The notes: generated from the letters alone by a model not told the origin. DNA of 64,000 bases from Sideroxydans lithotrophicus (GCA_020723185.1 DYJI01000008.1:1-64000); one strand, 5' to 3'. Counted from the first letter of the stretch, positions 1 to 9,088 are shown. Translations and numbers: made by a program.

Positions 1-50
1 GCAATGAAATAGAAATTCAAAACCGGTTGTGAAATTGGGGAAGCCCTTGT
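1..50. other. AT-rich junction upstream of the truncated Lon-like gene
   Basis: This stretch is clearly richer in A and T than the sequence after it and has stops in all three forward frames; the frame of the following Lon-like gene is stopped by TGA at 30-32. Family-like protein sequence seems to begin near position 51. It could be a contig end, a repeat boundary or a real deletion junction. It contains GGGGAAGCC, also found in the degenerate repeat at 9111, but that alone is weak evidence. Confidence 0.4.
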
Positions 51-86
51 AGCGATGCTAAGGGGAAGACGCTGACCGAAGAAGAT

Positions 87-1913
87 ATGCTGGCACTGCC
101 CAAAGAGAAGCGGGCGCAGATCGACCAGGCGGAACTGGAGTTGCGCGCCGAGATCAGCCAGTATTTCGACCGGACGCTCGCCATGGGGCGTACCAAAGAC
201 GAGGCGCAGGCCGCGCTGCGGCGGCAGGTGGTGAAGCCGCTGCTCGATCACGCCTTGCAGGAGATACGCGCCGCCCTGAAGAAACAGATCAAGGACTCGG
301 TCAAGCTGGGCAACTATCTGGACCAGGTATCACGCGACGTGCTGGACAAGGTGGAGCTGTTCGAACCGCTGCCCAGCGACGACGACATCCGGCTGGAGGC
401 GCTGAACAAGACGCTGTCTCGTTACCGCGTCAATCTGGTGGTGGACAACGACGGGCTGTCCGGTGCGCCGGTGATCATCGAAGACAATCCCATGCATCGC
501 GCGCTGCTGGGCAGCATCGAATACCAGTCCGAGAACGACGTGCTGATGACCGATTTCTCGCGCATCCGCGCGGGCAGCCTGCACAAGGCGCACGGCGGTT
601 TCCTCATGCTGCATCTGCGCGACCTGCTGGTAGACGGTCTGGTGTGGGAGAAGCTGCGCCGCCTGTTGCGCAGCGGCCGTTTGCAGATCGAGGAACCGGG
701 CACGGCCTTCACACCCATCGCCACCGTGTCGCTGGAACCGGAAGCGGTGGATGTGGACATCAAGATCGTGCTCATCGGCTCGCGTGAACAGTATTACGAA
801 CTGCAGGAGAACGATCCCGAGTTCGCCCGCCACTTCCGGGTCAAGGTGGATTTCGCCGGGAGCTTCTACGCCAACGCCGAGACGCGCCATGCCACGGCGA
901 TCTTCGTCGCCAACGCCTGCAAGCAGCGCGGCCTGCCGCATTTCACGTCCGCCGCCGTGGCGCGCTTGCTGGAGGACGCGCACCGCGCCGTGGACGACCA
1001 GTCGCGCCAGAGCGCGAACTTCGCGCGTATCGAATCGCTGGTGATGGAGAGTGCCGCGCTGTGTACCGCGCGCAACGCGAGACTGGTCGAGGCCGCCGAT
1101 GTCGATGCCGCGCTGGCCGCGCGCATCAGGCGTCACGACTATCCCGAGCAGCGCATGCACGAAGCCTTTGCCGAGGGCGATCTGCTGGTCGATGTGCACG
1201 GTGCCAAGGTCGGGCAGATGAACGCGCTGACCCAGATCGATCTGGGCGAATACCGCTTCGGCTTCCCGGTGCGGCTCACCGCGCGCACCTATGCCGGCGA
1301 GGACGGCCTGCTCAACATCGAGCGCGAAGTGGAACTGTCCGGTCCCATCCACGACAAGGGCGTGTTCATCCTGCAGAACTACCTGTCCGCCCTGTTCGCG
1401 CACAACGCGCCGCTCAACTTCAACGCTTCCATCGTGTTCGAGCAGGAATACAACGGCGTGGAGGGCGACTCCGCCTCCTGCGCCGAGCTGTACACCCTGC
1501 TGTCGTCGCTGTCCGGTCTGCCGATCAAGCAGGGCATCGCCGTCACTGGCGCGGTGAACCAGCACGGCGAAGTGCTGCCGGTGGGCGGGCTCAATGAAAA
1601 GATCGAGGGCTACTTCCGTGTCTGCGTGTCGGCCGGGCTGGACGGCAGCCAGGGCGTGCTGATCCCGCACCGCAACCGCCGCCACCTGATGTTGTCACGC
1701 AAAGTGCTCGAAGCGGTCGACCAGGGCTTGTTCCATATCTACACGGCGGAACATGTGAGCGAGGGGATCGAATTGCTCACCGGCCTGCCCGCCGGCGTGG
1801 CGGACGAGCACGGGGACTATCCGCAGGGCAGTGTGCTGGGACACGCGCAGCAGACCTTGCTGGCTTTCCATCACGCCTGCCAGGAATCGGGGCACCACAA
1901 GAAAGAGGACTAG
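87..1913 (+). CDS. Lon-like ATP-dependent protease (LonB/AAA_32 type), 5'-truncated
   Basis: The protein matches the Lon-like family with an AAA_32-type ATPase region followed by a Lon C-terminal proteolytic domain. Residues 1-90 are a charged helical part, 90-350 the rest of the ATPase module, and 370-580 the protease. The Ser-Lys dyad is visible: Ser462 in GDSAS and Lys505 in GGLNEK, 43 residues apart as in classical Lon. Family members are usually near 780-800 residues, so roughly 180 N-terminal residues, including the P-loop region, are absent. Similarity appears to continue upstream of the ATG at 87 to about position 51, so the ATG may not be a natural start. Either the gene is cut at the edge of an assembly or it is a 5'-deleted pseudogene. 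An ATP-dependent role is therefore doubtful for this copy. Confidence 0.8.
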   Translation: MLALPKEKRAQIDQAELELRAEISQYFDRTLAMGRTKDEAQAALRRQVVKPLLDHALQEIRAALKKQIKDSVKLGNYLDQVSRDVLDKVELFEPLPSDDDIRLEALNKTLSRYRVNLVVDNDGLSGAPVIIEDNPMHRALLGSIEYQSENDVLMTDFSRIRAGSLHKAHGGFLMLHLRDLLVDGLVWEKLRRLLRSGRLQIEEPGTAFTPIATVSLEPEAVDVDIKIVLIGSREQYYELQENDPEFARHFRVKVDFAGSFYANAETRHATAIFVANACKQRGLPHFTSAAVARLLEDAHRAVDDQSRQSANFARIESLVMESAALCTARNARLVEAADVDAALAARIRRHDYPEQRMHEAFAEGDLLVDVHGAKVGQMNALTQIDLGEYRFGFPVRLTARTYAGEDGLLNIEREVELSGPIHDKGVFILQNYLSALFAHNAPLNFNASIVFEQEYNGVEGDSASCAELYTLLSSLSGLPIKQGIAVTGAVNQHGEVLPVGGLNEKIEGYFRVCVSAGLDGSQGVLIPHRNRRHLMLSRKVLEAVDQGLFHIYTAEHVSEGIELLTGLPAGVADEHGDYPQGSVLGHAQQTLLAFHHACQESGHHKKED

Positions 1914-1926
1914 GGGCGGATTTGAC

Positions 1927-2035
1927 TGTCATTCCGGCGCAGGCCGGAATCCAGTGGTTTCATTGATATGCTGTTATGGCAGTGCGTTGCACTGTTTGTT
2001 CAATTGACTGGACACTGGCCTTCGCCGGTGTGACG
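1927..2035. repeat. Nested inverted-repeat element
   Basis: Two 28-base segments, 1927-1954 and 2008-2035, are inverted copies of each other with about 21 of 28 positions matching. Each segment is itself a hairpin: the left one has ATTCCGGC and GCCGGAAT around a 4-base loop, the right one ACACTGGC and GCCGGTGT around CTTC. Palindromes of this GTCATTCCGGC kind are dispersed in many proteobacterial genomes. It lies between the ends of the Lon-like gene and the opposing gene and could also stop transcription. Confidence 0.65.
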
Positions 2036-2059
2036 AGTTGATCTGCCTTCCCCGTCCGT

Positions 2060-2554
2060 TCAGCGCGACCAGTGCACCCGCAACAGGTTCTGGTCCGGGT
2101 TGTAGTGGAACTCCAGCTCGCCCTGATAGGCATGATGCAGCGCCTCGCCGATGCCGCGTGCCAGATGCATGTCGGTGGTGGTCACCATCAGACCGTCCGG
2201 CGTCTCCTCGATGTCCATCACGCGCTGCAAGGGGTGCTCGGCTTTTTCGCGATCCTCGTGGTGGCTGATCAGTTGGCGGATCTCCGCCTCGTGTACGGCC
2301 AGGAAATCCCCGCTCAATGCAAGGAAGCCGGCCGGAAAGCTGTCGCGTATGCGGTGGCAGGCCGGGCACAGTGTCTCGTGCGCGCCGGCAGGCGCTTCCA
2401 TCCACTGCCAGCGGCCATCATGGAACACGGCACCGCAATCCGGGCAGCGTGTCGGTTCGGCGGGTTTGCCTTTGCTCTGGTAGGTGTCGTGCACCGCTTC
2501 CTGCATGAGCTGGTCGCGACGGACGAGTATGAAACCGGGGGGATGTTTGGACAT
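2060..2554 (-). CDS. BCAM0308-type protein with zinc-ribbon cysteines
   Basis: This is a 164-residue soluble protein. I start it at the ATG at 2554 because AAGGAGAT lies just upstream; a longer frame exists but has no supporting signal. CPDCG near residue 37 and CPACH near residue 64 form two Cys pairs typical of a zinc ribbon. The C-terminal half is predicted mixed alpha/beta and contains a DMHLARGIGEAL stretch. It resembles the conserved BCAM0308 family of proteobacteria, whose function is unknown. It lies 14 bases downstream of the small SAP-like gene on the same strand, so the two probably form an operon. Confidence 0.75.
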   Translation of the reverse strand: MSKHPPGFILVRRDQLMQEAVHDTYQSKGKPAEPTRCPDCGAVFHDGRWQWMEAPAGAHETLCPACHRIRDSFPAGFLALSGDFLAVHEAEIRQLISHHEDREKAEHPLQRVMDIEETPDGLMVTTTDMHLARGIGEALHHAYQGELEFHYNPDQNLLRVHWSR

Positions 2555-2568
2555 GGCGATCTCCTTTT

Positions 2569-2766
2569 CTAGCTGCGGGCTGCAGATTCGAAACAATCCT
2601 TGCGCCAGCGGCAATCCAGCTGGTCGCATTTGCCTTCCCTGGCCGTGGCGAAACAGTCGAAATTGCCCTCTGCGAGCTGGATGCTGCGGATCAGTTCGAT
2701 CTTGTACATATACTCGGGGCGGATGCCTCGAGACTTGGCGATGACGTGCAACTCTTGCATGTTCAT
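2569..2766 (-). CDS. Small SAP/Rho-N-like protein with C-terminal cysteines
   Basis: The protein has 65 residues. The N-terminal part, MNMQELHVIAKSRGIRPEYM, is a helix-turn-helix of the kind seen in SAP and Rho N-terminal domains, which bind nucleic acid. The C-terminal half carries four cysteines (FDCFA, KCDQ, LDCRWRKDC) that could bind a metal. The start is set by AAGGAG eight bases before the ATG at 2766; the longer open frame upstream is not supported. It is the first gene of a two-gene unit with the BCAM0308-type gene. A DNA- or RNA-binding role is inference. Confidence 0.7.
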   Translation of the reverse strand: MNMQELHVIAKSRGIRPEYMYKIELIRSIQLAEGNFDCFATAREGKCDQLDCRWRKDCFESAARS

Positions 2767-2934
2767 GACGACACTCCTTGTTGCAAGGCACATGTCACAA
2801 AAAGCTTGCACGCGGACGGCGTGACAGGGGAAGAGTATTCTTCTCCCATAAGGATATGATTGCAAGCGGTATTATCCTTTCGGTCGCGAACGGTCAGACG
2901 GCAGCGTATGGGGCTGCCACACAAGGAGGGACGA

Positions 2935-4023
2935 TTGGTCAGGATATTGCGGGGATTGTTGCTGCTCGTTGTGCTGCTGTCGGCAACGGCGGGTGCGGTG
3001 CAGGACGCCGCGCCGACGGCGGACATCGAAGCCTTCGTGCACGAGGGCTGTCCGCACTGTGCCAGGGCGCAAGAGTTCCTTGCACAGTTGCAGCAGGAGC
3101 AGCCGGGCTTGCGCATCGTCATTCGCGATGTGGGCAAGGAAGCGGCCGCCATGCAGCGCCTGCAGCAGATCGCAGCCAGCCACGGCCCGGTGCGCGTGCC
3201 GACCATTTCGATCGGCGAACAACTCATCGTCGGCTATTCCGAAGAGAGCGGCACCGACCGCCTCATCCGGGACACACTGGCAAAGCGCCGCAGCAGCGAG
3301 TTCAGCGTTTCCCTGTTCGGCCATGAACTGACGCTGGCACAGATCGGCCTGCCGCTGTTCACGCTCACGCTGGGCCTGCTGGACGGGTTCAATCCCTGCT
3401 CGATGTGGGTGCTGTTGCTGATGCTCTCGCTGCTCGCGCCGCTCAACGACCGCAAGCGCATGTTCGCCGTGGCGGGCACCTTCATCGCGGTGCAGGGCAT
3501 CGCCTACTTCATCTTCCTCGCCGCCTGGCTCAATCTGTTCCTGCTGGTCGGCCTGTCGCGCATCTCCGAGATCGTCATCGCGGCGCTCGCGCTGTTCGCC
3601 GGGGCGGTCAACCTCAAGGACTACTTCGCCTTCGGGCGCGGGCTGTCACTGTCCATCCCGCAAGCAGCAAAGCCCGGCATCTACCAGCGCATGCGCAACA
3701 TCCTGCAAGCAAAGGATCTAACCGCCGCCATCGTTGCCACCATCGTGCTCGGCGTGCTGGTGCAACTCGTCGAGATGATGTGCACCTCCGGTTTCCCCGC
3801 GTTGTTCACGCGCATCCTCACCCAGCACGAACTGGACGGCGCGAGCTACTATGGCTACCTGCTGTTGTACGACCTGGCCTACATGCTGGACGATCTGCTC
3901 ATCCTCGCGGTGGGTGTCTACACACTCAGCCAGCGGAGGTTGCAGGAGAGGGAAGGGCGGTTGCTCAAACTGTTGAGCGGGCTGGTGATGGTGGGGCTGG
4001 GGGTCTATCTGTTGTTGCCGTGA
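2935..4023 (+). CDS. Thioredoxin/glutaredoxin domain fused to CcdA-like membrane domain
   Basis: I place the start at TTG 2935 because AAGGAGG lies five bases upstream and a signal-like segment, VRILRGLLLLVVLLSATAGA, follows; the upstream ATG at 2908 lacks a site. The 362-residue product has a periplasmic redox domain with CPHC (Cys39, Cys42) and a cis-Pro loop RVPTISI, then about six membrane segments. The membrane part has the two conserved cysteines of the CcdA/DsbD transporter family, in FNPCSMW (Cys155) and MMCTSGFP (Cys283). It should carry electrons across the inner membrane to a periplasmic thiol. It resembles DsbD with the domain order reversed and no C-terminal domain. The physiological partner cannot be told from the neighbours. 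Confidence 0.8.
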   Translation: MVRILRGLLLLVVLLSATAGAVQDAAPTADIEAFVHEGCPHCARAQEFLAQLQQEQPGLRIVIRDVGKEAAAMQRLQQIAASHGPVRVPTISIGEQLIVGYSEESGTDRLIRDTLAKRRSSEFSVSLFGHELTLAQIGLPLFTLTLGLLDGFNPCSMWVLLLMLSLLAPLNDRKRMFAVAGTFIAVQGIAYFIFLAAWLNLFLLVGLSRISEIVIAALALFAGAVNLKDYFAFGRGLSLSIPQAAKPGIYQRMRNILQAKDLTAAIVATIVLGVLVQLVEMMCTSGFPALFTRILTQHELDGASYYGYLLLYDLAYMLDDLLILAVGVYTLSQRRLQEREGRLLKLLSGLVMVGLGVYLLLP

Positions 4024-4025
4024 GG

Positions 4026-4670
4026 CTAGGCCGTATGCAACGCCAATCTGAACAACGCTCCGCCTTCCGGCGCATCCGATAGCGAGACATCGCCGCCGCC
4101 GTGTGCCTCCACTACCGCTTTGCACAGCGCCAGCCCCACGCCGGTCGATGGCGCATTGCCTGACGGGTGGTGCAGTCCGGGGCCGTCGTCCTGCACGAAG
4201 AACGTCACCTTGTCCGCATCCTGTTCGAACCACACCCGCACATTCCCGGCGGCATAGCGCACGGCGTTGTTCAGTGCCGACTCGATCGCCACGCCGGTCA
4301 GGTATTCATCGAGCAGTGCCGTGCCGCCGCGCTTCATTCCGGGCGCGATGCGGATGCGCGCTTCGTCCACTTCCATCTCGAACGCGTGGCCGTGTTTGCC
4401 GCTGGCGGAAGGGCTGACATCCAGCGTGTCTTGCAGGAACTCGCGCAGGTCGACCTCGGCCAGGTTCGGCCTCAGTCCGAACTGCTCGTGTTTGTAGAGC
4501 GTGAGGAAAGAGACCAGCCGTCCCTTGAGTTCGCTGCAACGCTGGTAAGCCTTGCGCGCTTCTTCCGGCATGTCCGGATGATGGTTGAGCTGCTCAAGAT
4601 CGGCTTCCAGCAGCGCCAGCGAGTTCTTGATGTCATGGATGACCAGTGTAGAAAGCGCTTCTTTCATCAT
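4026..4670 (-). CDS. Cytoplasmic sensor histidine kinase without a sensor domain
   Basis: The 214-residue protein is little more than a kinase core. His12 in VIHDIKNSL is the phospho-acceptor, the N box is ESALNNAVRYA, and the G boxes are DDGPGL and STGVGLALCK. There are no membrane segments and no sensory domain. Its start codon overlaps the stop of the upstream response regulator (ATGA at 4667-4670), so the two are translationally coupled and almost certainly cognate. Signal input must come from a protein partner, perhaps through the TPR part of the regulator; that is inference. Confidence 0.85.
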   Translation of the reverse strand: MMKEALSTLVIHDIKNSLALLEADLEQLNHHPDMPEEARKAYQRCSELKGRLVSFLTLYKHEQFGLRPNLAEVDLREFLQDTLDVSPSASGKHGHAFEMEVDEARIRIAPGMKRGGTALLDEYLTGVAIESALNNAVRYAAGNVRVWFEQDADKVTFFVQDDGPGLHHPSGNAPSTGVGLALCKAVVEAHGGGDVSLSDAPEGGALFRLALHTA

Positions 4671-6352
4671 GCCCCCGATATCTGATCATAAAAACGGTAG
4701 AACGCCATCACCTTCTCGTTCTGCGGCACCAGTTTGTCCAGTGTTGCCAGATAGTGCTTGGCGCGTTCATCGATCTCTTCATCCATGCCGTCCTGCTTCA
4801 GCCACAGCAGATGCAACTGCGCGGCGGCGAGCAGGGCTTCGATGTTCTCGTCGTGGATGGCCAGCGCTTCATTCACCTTGCCGAACGCTTCTTCGAAATG
4901 CGCGCTGCGCATCAGCTTGTGCGCCTCGTCCACCAGCACCAGGATGCGCCGCTGTCCTGCATCGATGACATCCTCCACCTGGTCGTGACGTCCGGTGTCG
5001 CGCATCGACTTGGTGACATGGCGCGCGATGCGGTGGCGCTCCTTGCCGCTGGCCTGCACCGCCTGCGTCATCAGCTTCAGGCCGAGTATCTCGTCTCCCA
5101 GCTTCAGCGCGGCCTTGCCCAGCCGGTTCATCGCCGCGCTGGTGTTGTTGTCGGGCGTGATGAGGCGTTGCGAACGCTCCAGATATTTCTTCGCCTTGTC
5201 CTCGTCGCCGCTGTCGAAATACGCCTGTGCCAGGATGGCGTTCTTCGAGATACCGAACTCGTCCTTCTCCGCATATTTGCGCGCCAGTTTCTCCAGCGTG
5301 TGGATGGCGGCCTGCGGTTCGCCCAGGTCGGTCTGGATCTGCGCCAGCGCCAGGAAGTCGTCCGGCCTTTCCGTGATGGAGCCGGTGGAGAGCTTGATCG
5401 CCGCTTCCGAGTTCTTCTTCGCGTCGTCCAGCTTGCCCAGCAGGAAGGCCGATTCCGAGGTGGTGCGGAAGCGCCGGGCGGTGGGCAATATCTCGGCGGC
5501 GCGCGTCGCCATCTCGTAAGCGCCTTCCTCGTCGTGCAACTCAAGACGGATGTCGGCCAGCAACTCGTAGGCCGCCACATAGCTCGGGTGGCTCTCGATG
5601 ATCTCCTGTGCCGACTTGGCCGCCCCTTCCAGATCGCCGGACATGCGCTGTGCCCGTGCGAAACCGATCTTCACCCAGGGCACGTTGTCGTGCAGCGCCA
5701 GTGCCTGCCGGTAGGTGGCCAGCATGTTCGTCACATCGTGCAATGCATGCTGCGCTTCGGCCTTGAGGCGCAGGGCCGCCATCTGCCAGCGCTCGTTGCT
5801 TTCCAGCGCCAGCAGCCTGTCGGACTCGCTCACCACCCGCGCGTAATCCTTCGCGTCCATCGCCGTAAGCGCCGGCATCAGGAAGTGACGCCGGTCGAAC
5901 AGGCGCTCCAGCCGCGCGCGCAGTTTCTTCTCGGGGCAGGGCTTGAGGATGTAATCGTCCGGTGCGAACTCGGCCGCGTTCGCCACATAGGCGTATTCCG
6001 CCTCGGCGGTGACCATCACGAAGATGGTCTTCGCGCTCAAAAGGTGTTCGTTGCGCAGGTATTCGAGGAAGTGCTGGCCTGAGCTGGCCTTGTTCAGGTT
6101 GTAGTCGCACAGGATCAGGTCGAACTGGTAGATCTCCAGCTGGCGCAGCGCCTCTTCCGCGTTCGACACGCCCTTAACAGAATTGATGCCCATCCATTCC
6201 AGTTGCGAACGCAACGCATGGCGCATCGCGCCCATGTCGTCGATCACCAGAGCGGTGAACTTGTCGAACTGGATGAATTCGCTCGATATGACGGTCGGCT
6301 TGGTGCCGCCGATGATGTCGGCCATCGTGTTTGCGCCGGACTTTTCCTGCAT
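4667..6352 (-). CDS. Response regulator with TPR domain
   Basis: Residues 30-155 form a receiver domain with acidic pocket Asp38/Asp39, phospho-acceptor Asp83 (LILCDYNL), Thr115 and Lys137. Residues 170-555 are a chain of helical repeats of TPR type, with no DNA-binding or enzymatic output. I use the first ATG, since GGGAG lies eight bases upstream. Output is therefore likely through protein contacts. It is the first gene of a two-gene operon with the sensorless kinase. Related CheY-TPR proteins occur across beta-proteobacteria without a settled function. Confidence 0.85.
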   Translation of the reverse strand: MQEKSGANTMADIIGGTKPTVISSEFIQFDKFTALVIDDMGAMRHALRSQLEWMGINSVKGVSNAEEALRQLEIYQFDLILCDYNLNKASSGQHFLEYLRNEHLLSAKTIFVMVTAEAEYAYVANAAEFAPDDYILKPCPEKKLRARLERLFDRRHFLMPALTAMDAKDYARVVSESDRLLALESNERWQMAALRLKAEAQHALHDVTNMLATYRQALALHDNVPWVKIGFARAQRMSGDLEGAAKSAQEIIESHPSYVAAYELLADIRLELHDEEGAYEMATRAAEILPTARRFRTTSESAFLLGKLDDAKKNSEAAIKLSTGSITERPDDFLALAQIQTDLGEPQAAIHTLEKLARKYAEKDEFGISKNAILAQAYFDSGDEDKAKKYLERSQRLITPDNNTSAAMNRLGKAALKLGDEILGLKLMTQAVQASGKERHRIARHVTKSMRDTGRHDQVEDVIDAGQRRILVLVDEAHKLMRSAHFEEAFGKVNEALAIHDENIEALLAAAQLHLLWLKQDGMDEEIDERAKHYLATLDKLVPQNEKVMAFYRFYDQISGA

Positions 6353-6384
6353 CGATACACTCCCTGATCGATGTTGCGAAATGG

Positions 6385-6405
6385 CGTAACGTACGTTGCG
6401 TTACG
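6385..6405. promoter_or_regulatory. Perfect inverted repeat between divergent genes
   Basis: CGTAACG at 6385-6391 and CGTTACG at 6399-6405 are perfect 7-base arms around a 7-base spacer, and a second palindrome, AACGTACGTT, lies inside at 6389-6398. The site is 33 bases upstream of the response-regulator start and in the shared region with ettA. It looks like the operator of a dimeric regulator. No regulator can be named. Confidence 0.4.
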
Positions 6406-6530
6406 GTAATGACCGGAATCATATCCAAAAACGCATGCGCGTCAGGGTTTTTCTCGGTGAACATGGCGGAGCTTTGCGGTAAGCTACGCCACCCTTTTGA
6501 ATCAACCTCCAGCAAGGAAAGCACAAGCAA

Positions 6531-8201
6531 ATGGCACAAGGTCAATATGTAATGTCCATGCTCCGCGTGAGCAAGACAGTCCCCCCCAAGCGTCAGATCA
6601 TCAAGGACATCTCCCTCAGCTTCTTCCCCGGCGCCAAGATCGGCCTGCTGGGCCTGAACGGCTCCGGCAAATCCACCGTGCTGCGCATCATGGCGAAGCA
6701 GGACAAGGAATACGACGGCGAAGTGCAGCACCTGCCCGGCATCAAGATCGGCTACCTGCCGCAGGAACCGCAGCTCGACCCGACCAAGACCGTGCGCCAG
6801 GAAGTGGAGTCTGCGCTGGGCGAAGTGATGGAAGCGCAAGCCAAGCTGGATGCCGTATATGCCGCCTATGCTGAGCCGGATGCTGACTTCGACGCACTCG
6901 CCGCCGAACAGGCGCGGCTGGAAAACATCATCGCCGCCAGCGGCAGCGATGCCTCGCACCAGATGGAAATCGCCGCCGATGCGTTGCGCCTGCCCGAGTG
7001 GGATGCCGTGATCAAGAACCTTTCCGGCGGCGAGAAGCGCCGCGTGGCGCTGTGCAAGCTGCTGCTGGAAAAGCCCGACATGCTGCTGCTCGACGAACCC
7101 ACCAACCACCTCGATGCCGAATCGGTGGAATGGCTGGAACAGTTCCTCGTGCGCTTCCCCGGCACCGTGGTCGCCGTCACCCACGACCGCTACTTCCTCG
7201 ACAACGCCGCCGAATGGATCCTCGAACTGGACCGCGGCCACGGCATCCCGTGGAAGGGCAATTACTCTTCATGGCTGGAGCAGAAGGAAGCGCGGCTGGA
7301 GCAGGAGAACAAACAGATCGACGCGCACATGAAGGCGATGAAGCAGGAACTGGAATGGGTCCGCCAGAACCCCAAGGCGCGCCAGGCCAAATCCAAGGCG
7401 CGTCTGCAACGCTTCGAAGAACTCTCCAACACCGAATACCAGAAGCGCAACGAAACGCAGGAGATCTTCATCCCCGCAGGTGAGCGCCTCGGTAACGAAG
7501 TCATCGAATTCGACGGCGTGAGCAAAGCCTATGGCGACCGCCTGCTGATCGACAACCTCAGCTTCAAGATCCCGCCCGGCGCGATTGTTGGAATTATTGG
7601 CCCGAACGGCGCGGGTAAATCGACCTTGTTCCGCATGATCACCGGCAAGGAACAACCGGACAGCGGCACTGTGAAGATCGGCTCCACCGTCAAGATCGCC
7701 TTCGTCGACCAATCACGCGAAGGGCTGGACAACGACAAGACCGTGTTCGACGCCATCTCCGGCGGCAACGACATCTTGACCGTGGGCAAATACGAGACCC
7801 CGGCGCGTGCCTACATCGGCCGCTTCAACTTCAAGGGCGCGGACCAGGGCAAGATCGTCGGCCAGCTCTCAGGTGGTGAGCGCGGCCGCCTGCATCTGGC
7901 GCAGACGCTCATCTCCGGCGGCAACGTGCTGCTGCTCGACGAACCTTCCAACGACCTCGACGTGGAGACCCTGCGCGCGCTGGAAGATGCGCTGCTGGAG
8001 TTTGCGGGCTGCGTCGCCGTCATCTCCCACGATCGCTGGTTCCTCGACCGTATCGCCACCCACATCCTCGCCTGCGAAGGCGATTCGAAGTGGACGTTCT
8101 TTGATGGCAACTATCAGGAATATGAGGCGGATAAGAAGAAGCGGCTGGGTGAGGAGGGGGCTAAGCCTAAGAGGATTCGGTATAAGCCGATTAGCAGATA
8201 A
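6531..8201 (+). CDS. ettA: Energy-dependent translational throttle protein EttA
   Basis: The 556-residue ABC-F protein matches E. coli EttA in length and architecture. It has two ATP-binding cassettes with Walker A sequences GLNGSGKS (41-48) and GPNGAGKS, two LSGGE signatures, and Walker B stretches [11 protein letters not shown] and [11 protein letters not shown]. The linker between the cassettes is long and charged ([17 protein letters not shown]), and the arm region is short, as in EttA. ABC-F proteins of this group bind the ribosomal E site and gate the first peptide bond according to the ATP/ADP ratio. The ATG follows AGCAAGGAAAG. It stands alone, divergent from the kinase/regulator operon. 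Confidence 0.95.
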   Translation: MAQGQYVMSMLRVSKTVPPKRQIIKDISLSFFPGAKIGLLGLNGSGKSTVLRIMAKQDKEYDGEVQHLPGIKIGYLPQEPQLDPTKTVRQEVESALGEVMEAQAKLDAVYAAYAEPDADFDALAAEQARLENIIAASGSDASHQMEIAADALRLPEWDAVIKNLSGGEKRRVALCKLLLEKPDMLLLDEPTNHLDAESVEWLEQFLVRFPGTVVAVTHDRYFLDNAAEWILELDRGHGIPWKGNYSSWLEQKEARLEQENKQIDAHMKAMKQELEWVRQNPKARQAKSKARLQRFEELSNTEYQKRNETQEIFIPAGERLGNEVIEFDGVSKAYGDRLLIDNLSFKIPPGAIVGIIGPNGAGKSTLFRMITGKEQPDSGTVKIGSTVKIAFVDQSREGLDNDKTVFDAISGGNDILTVGKYETPARAYIGRFNFKGADQGKIVGQLSGGERGRLHLAQTLISGGNVLLLDEPSNDLDVETLRALEDALLEFAGCVAVISHDRWFLDRIATHILACEGDSKWTFFDGNYQEYEADKKKRLGEEGAKPKRIRYKPISR

Positions 8202-8242
8202 AGATGGTGCTCTGCTTCGACTAACCTGATAAGGAAAATCCC

Positions 8243-9088
8243 ATGGCAAGTGCAACTATCAAGATATTCTTGGCGCACGGAGATCCTAAAAGACTTCGTA
8301 CTGCTGAACTTTCAAACTGGACTGGAAAAGCAGTTGCGGGTCCAAGAAGTGAATTTGATAGCGTGCTTGCTAGAGAGGAATCGACTAATTCCGGCGTATA
8401 TTTTCTTACCGGAAATGATCCTGAATCAGGAAAGACGGCCGTATATATTGGCGAAGCAGAGTCTATTAAAGACCGAGTTAAATCACATCTGGAAAAAGAT
8501 TTTTGGAATCACATCGTCTTTTTTATCAGTAAAGATGAAAATCTCACGAAGGCGCACATTCGATATCTTGAAGGCCAGCTTATCGAGCATGCAAAAAAAG
8601 CTGGACGTGCAGTTTTGAAAAACAATCAAGGTAGCGGGTCAAAGTTGCCTGAATCAGACAGGGAGGATATGGAGGTCTTTTTGGAAAAGATGCTTCAACT
8701 TTTGCCTGCGCTTGGAATTGAGATTCTCGTTCCTGCAATCTCAGAAACTGCTGCACCTAAAAACACAGATCTTCTGTCGTGTGAAATTAAAGGGTTGAAG
8801 GCTACGGGGTATCTGACCCCTAACGGGATTGCTGTCCTGAAAGGATCGCAAGCAGTGCTTGCTGTAAGGGAGTCGTCTCACAAATATCCCTGGGCGATTT
8901 CGCTGCGTGACCGATTAACTGAGGATGGGAGCCTTGTGGTTGATGGCGACAAGTTGGTTTTTGCGAAAGATGTTGAGTTTTCTAGCCCAAGTGCAGCAGC
9001 AGCCGTTGTGCATGGCGGTCAGGCAAACGGTTTAACAGCTTGGAAAAACAAACATGGGAAGAGTCTAAAAGAATTAGAGGCTGAGTAA
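8243..9088 (+). CDS. GIY-YIG nuclease-fold protein with C-terminal DUF4357
   Basis: Residues 48-130 carry a GIY-YIG fold: GVY (51-53), YIG (68-70), Arg78, Glu110 and Asn127, the usual catalytic set. Residues 240-280 match DUF4357, with VHGGQANGLTAWKNKHGKSL. AAGGAA lies upstream of the ATG. The gene is visibly AT-richer than the genes on both sides, with codons such as ATA, AAA and TTT that are rare elsewhere here, which suggests transfer. GIY-YIG/DUF4357 proteins are scattered in genomes near defence genes and are of unknown function; a DNA-targeting role is inference. Confidence 0.85.
   Translation: MASATIKIFLAHGDPKRLRTAELSNWTGKAVAGPRSEFDSVLAREESTNSGVYFLTGNDPESGKTAVYIGEAESIKDRVKSHLEKDFWNHIVFFISKDENLTKAHIRYLEGQLIEHAKKAGRAVLKNNQGSGSKLPESDREDMEVFLEKMLQLLPALGIEILVPAISETAAPKNTDLLSCEIKGLKATGYLTPNGIAVLKGSQAVLAVRESSHKYPWAISLRDRLTEDGSLVVDGDKLVFAKDVEFSSPSAAAAVVHGGQANGLTAWKNKHGKSLKELEAE

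Noticed and set aside
330-1685. A 451-codon open frame on the minus strand across the Lon-like gene
   Set aside because: It is the antisense shadow of a clearly coding GC-rich gene; its protein is low-complexity (His, Gln, Arg rich) with no motif and no ribosome site.
1927-2035. CRISPR array
   Set aside because: There are only two related units, in inverted orientation, with no regular spacers and no cas gene.
2845-2866. GAAGA/TCTTC inverted repeat near the SAP-like gene
   Set aside because: The arms are only five bases and the composition is simple; this is expected by chance.
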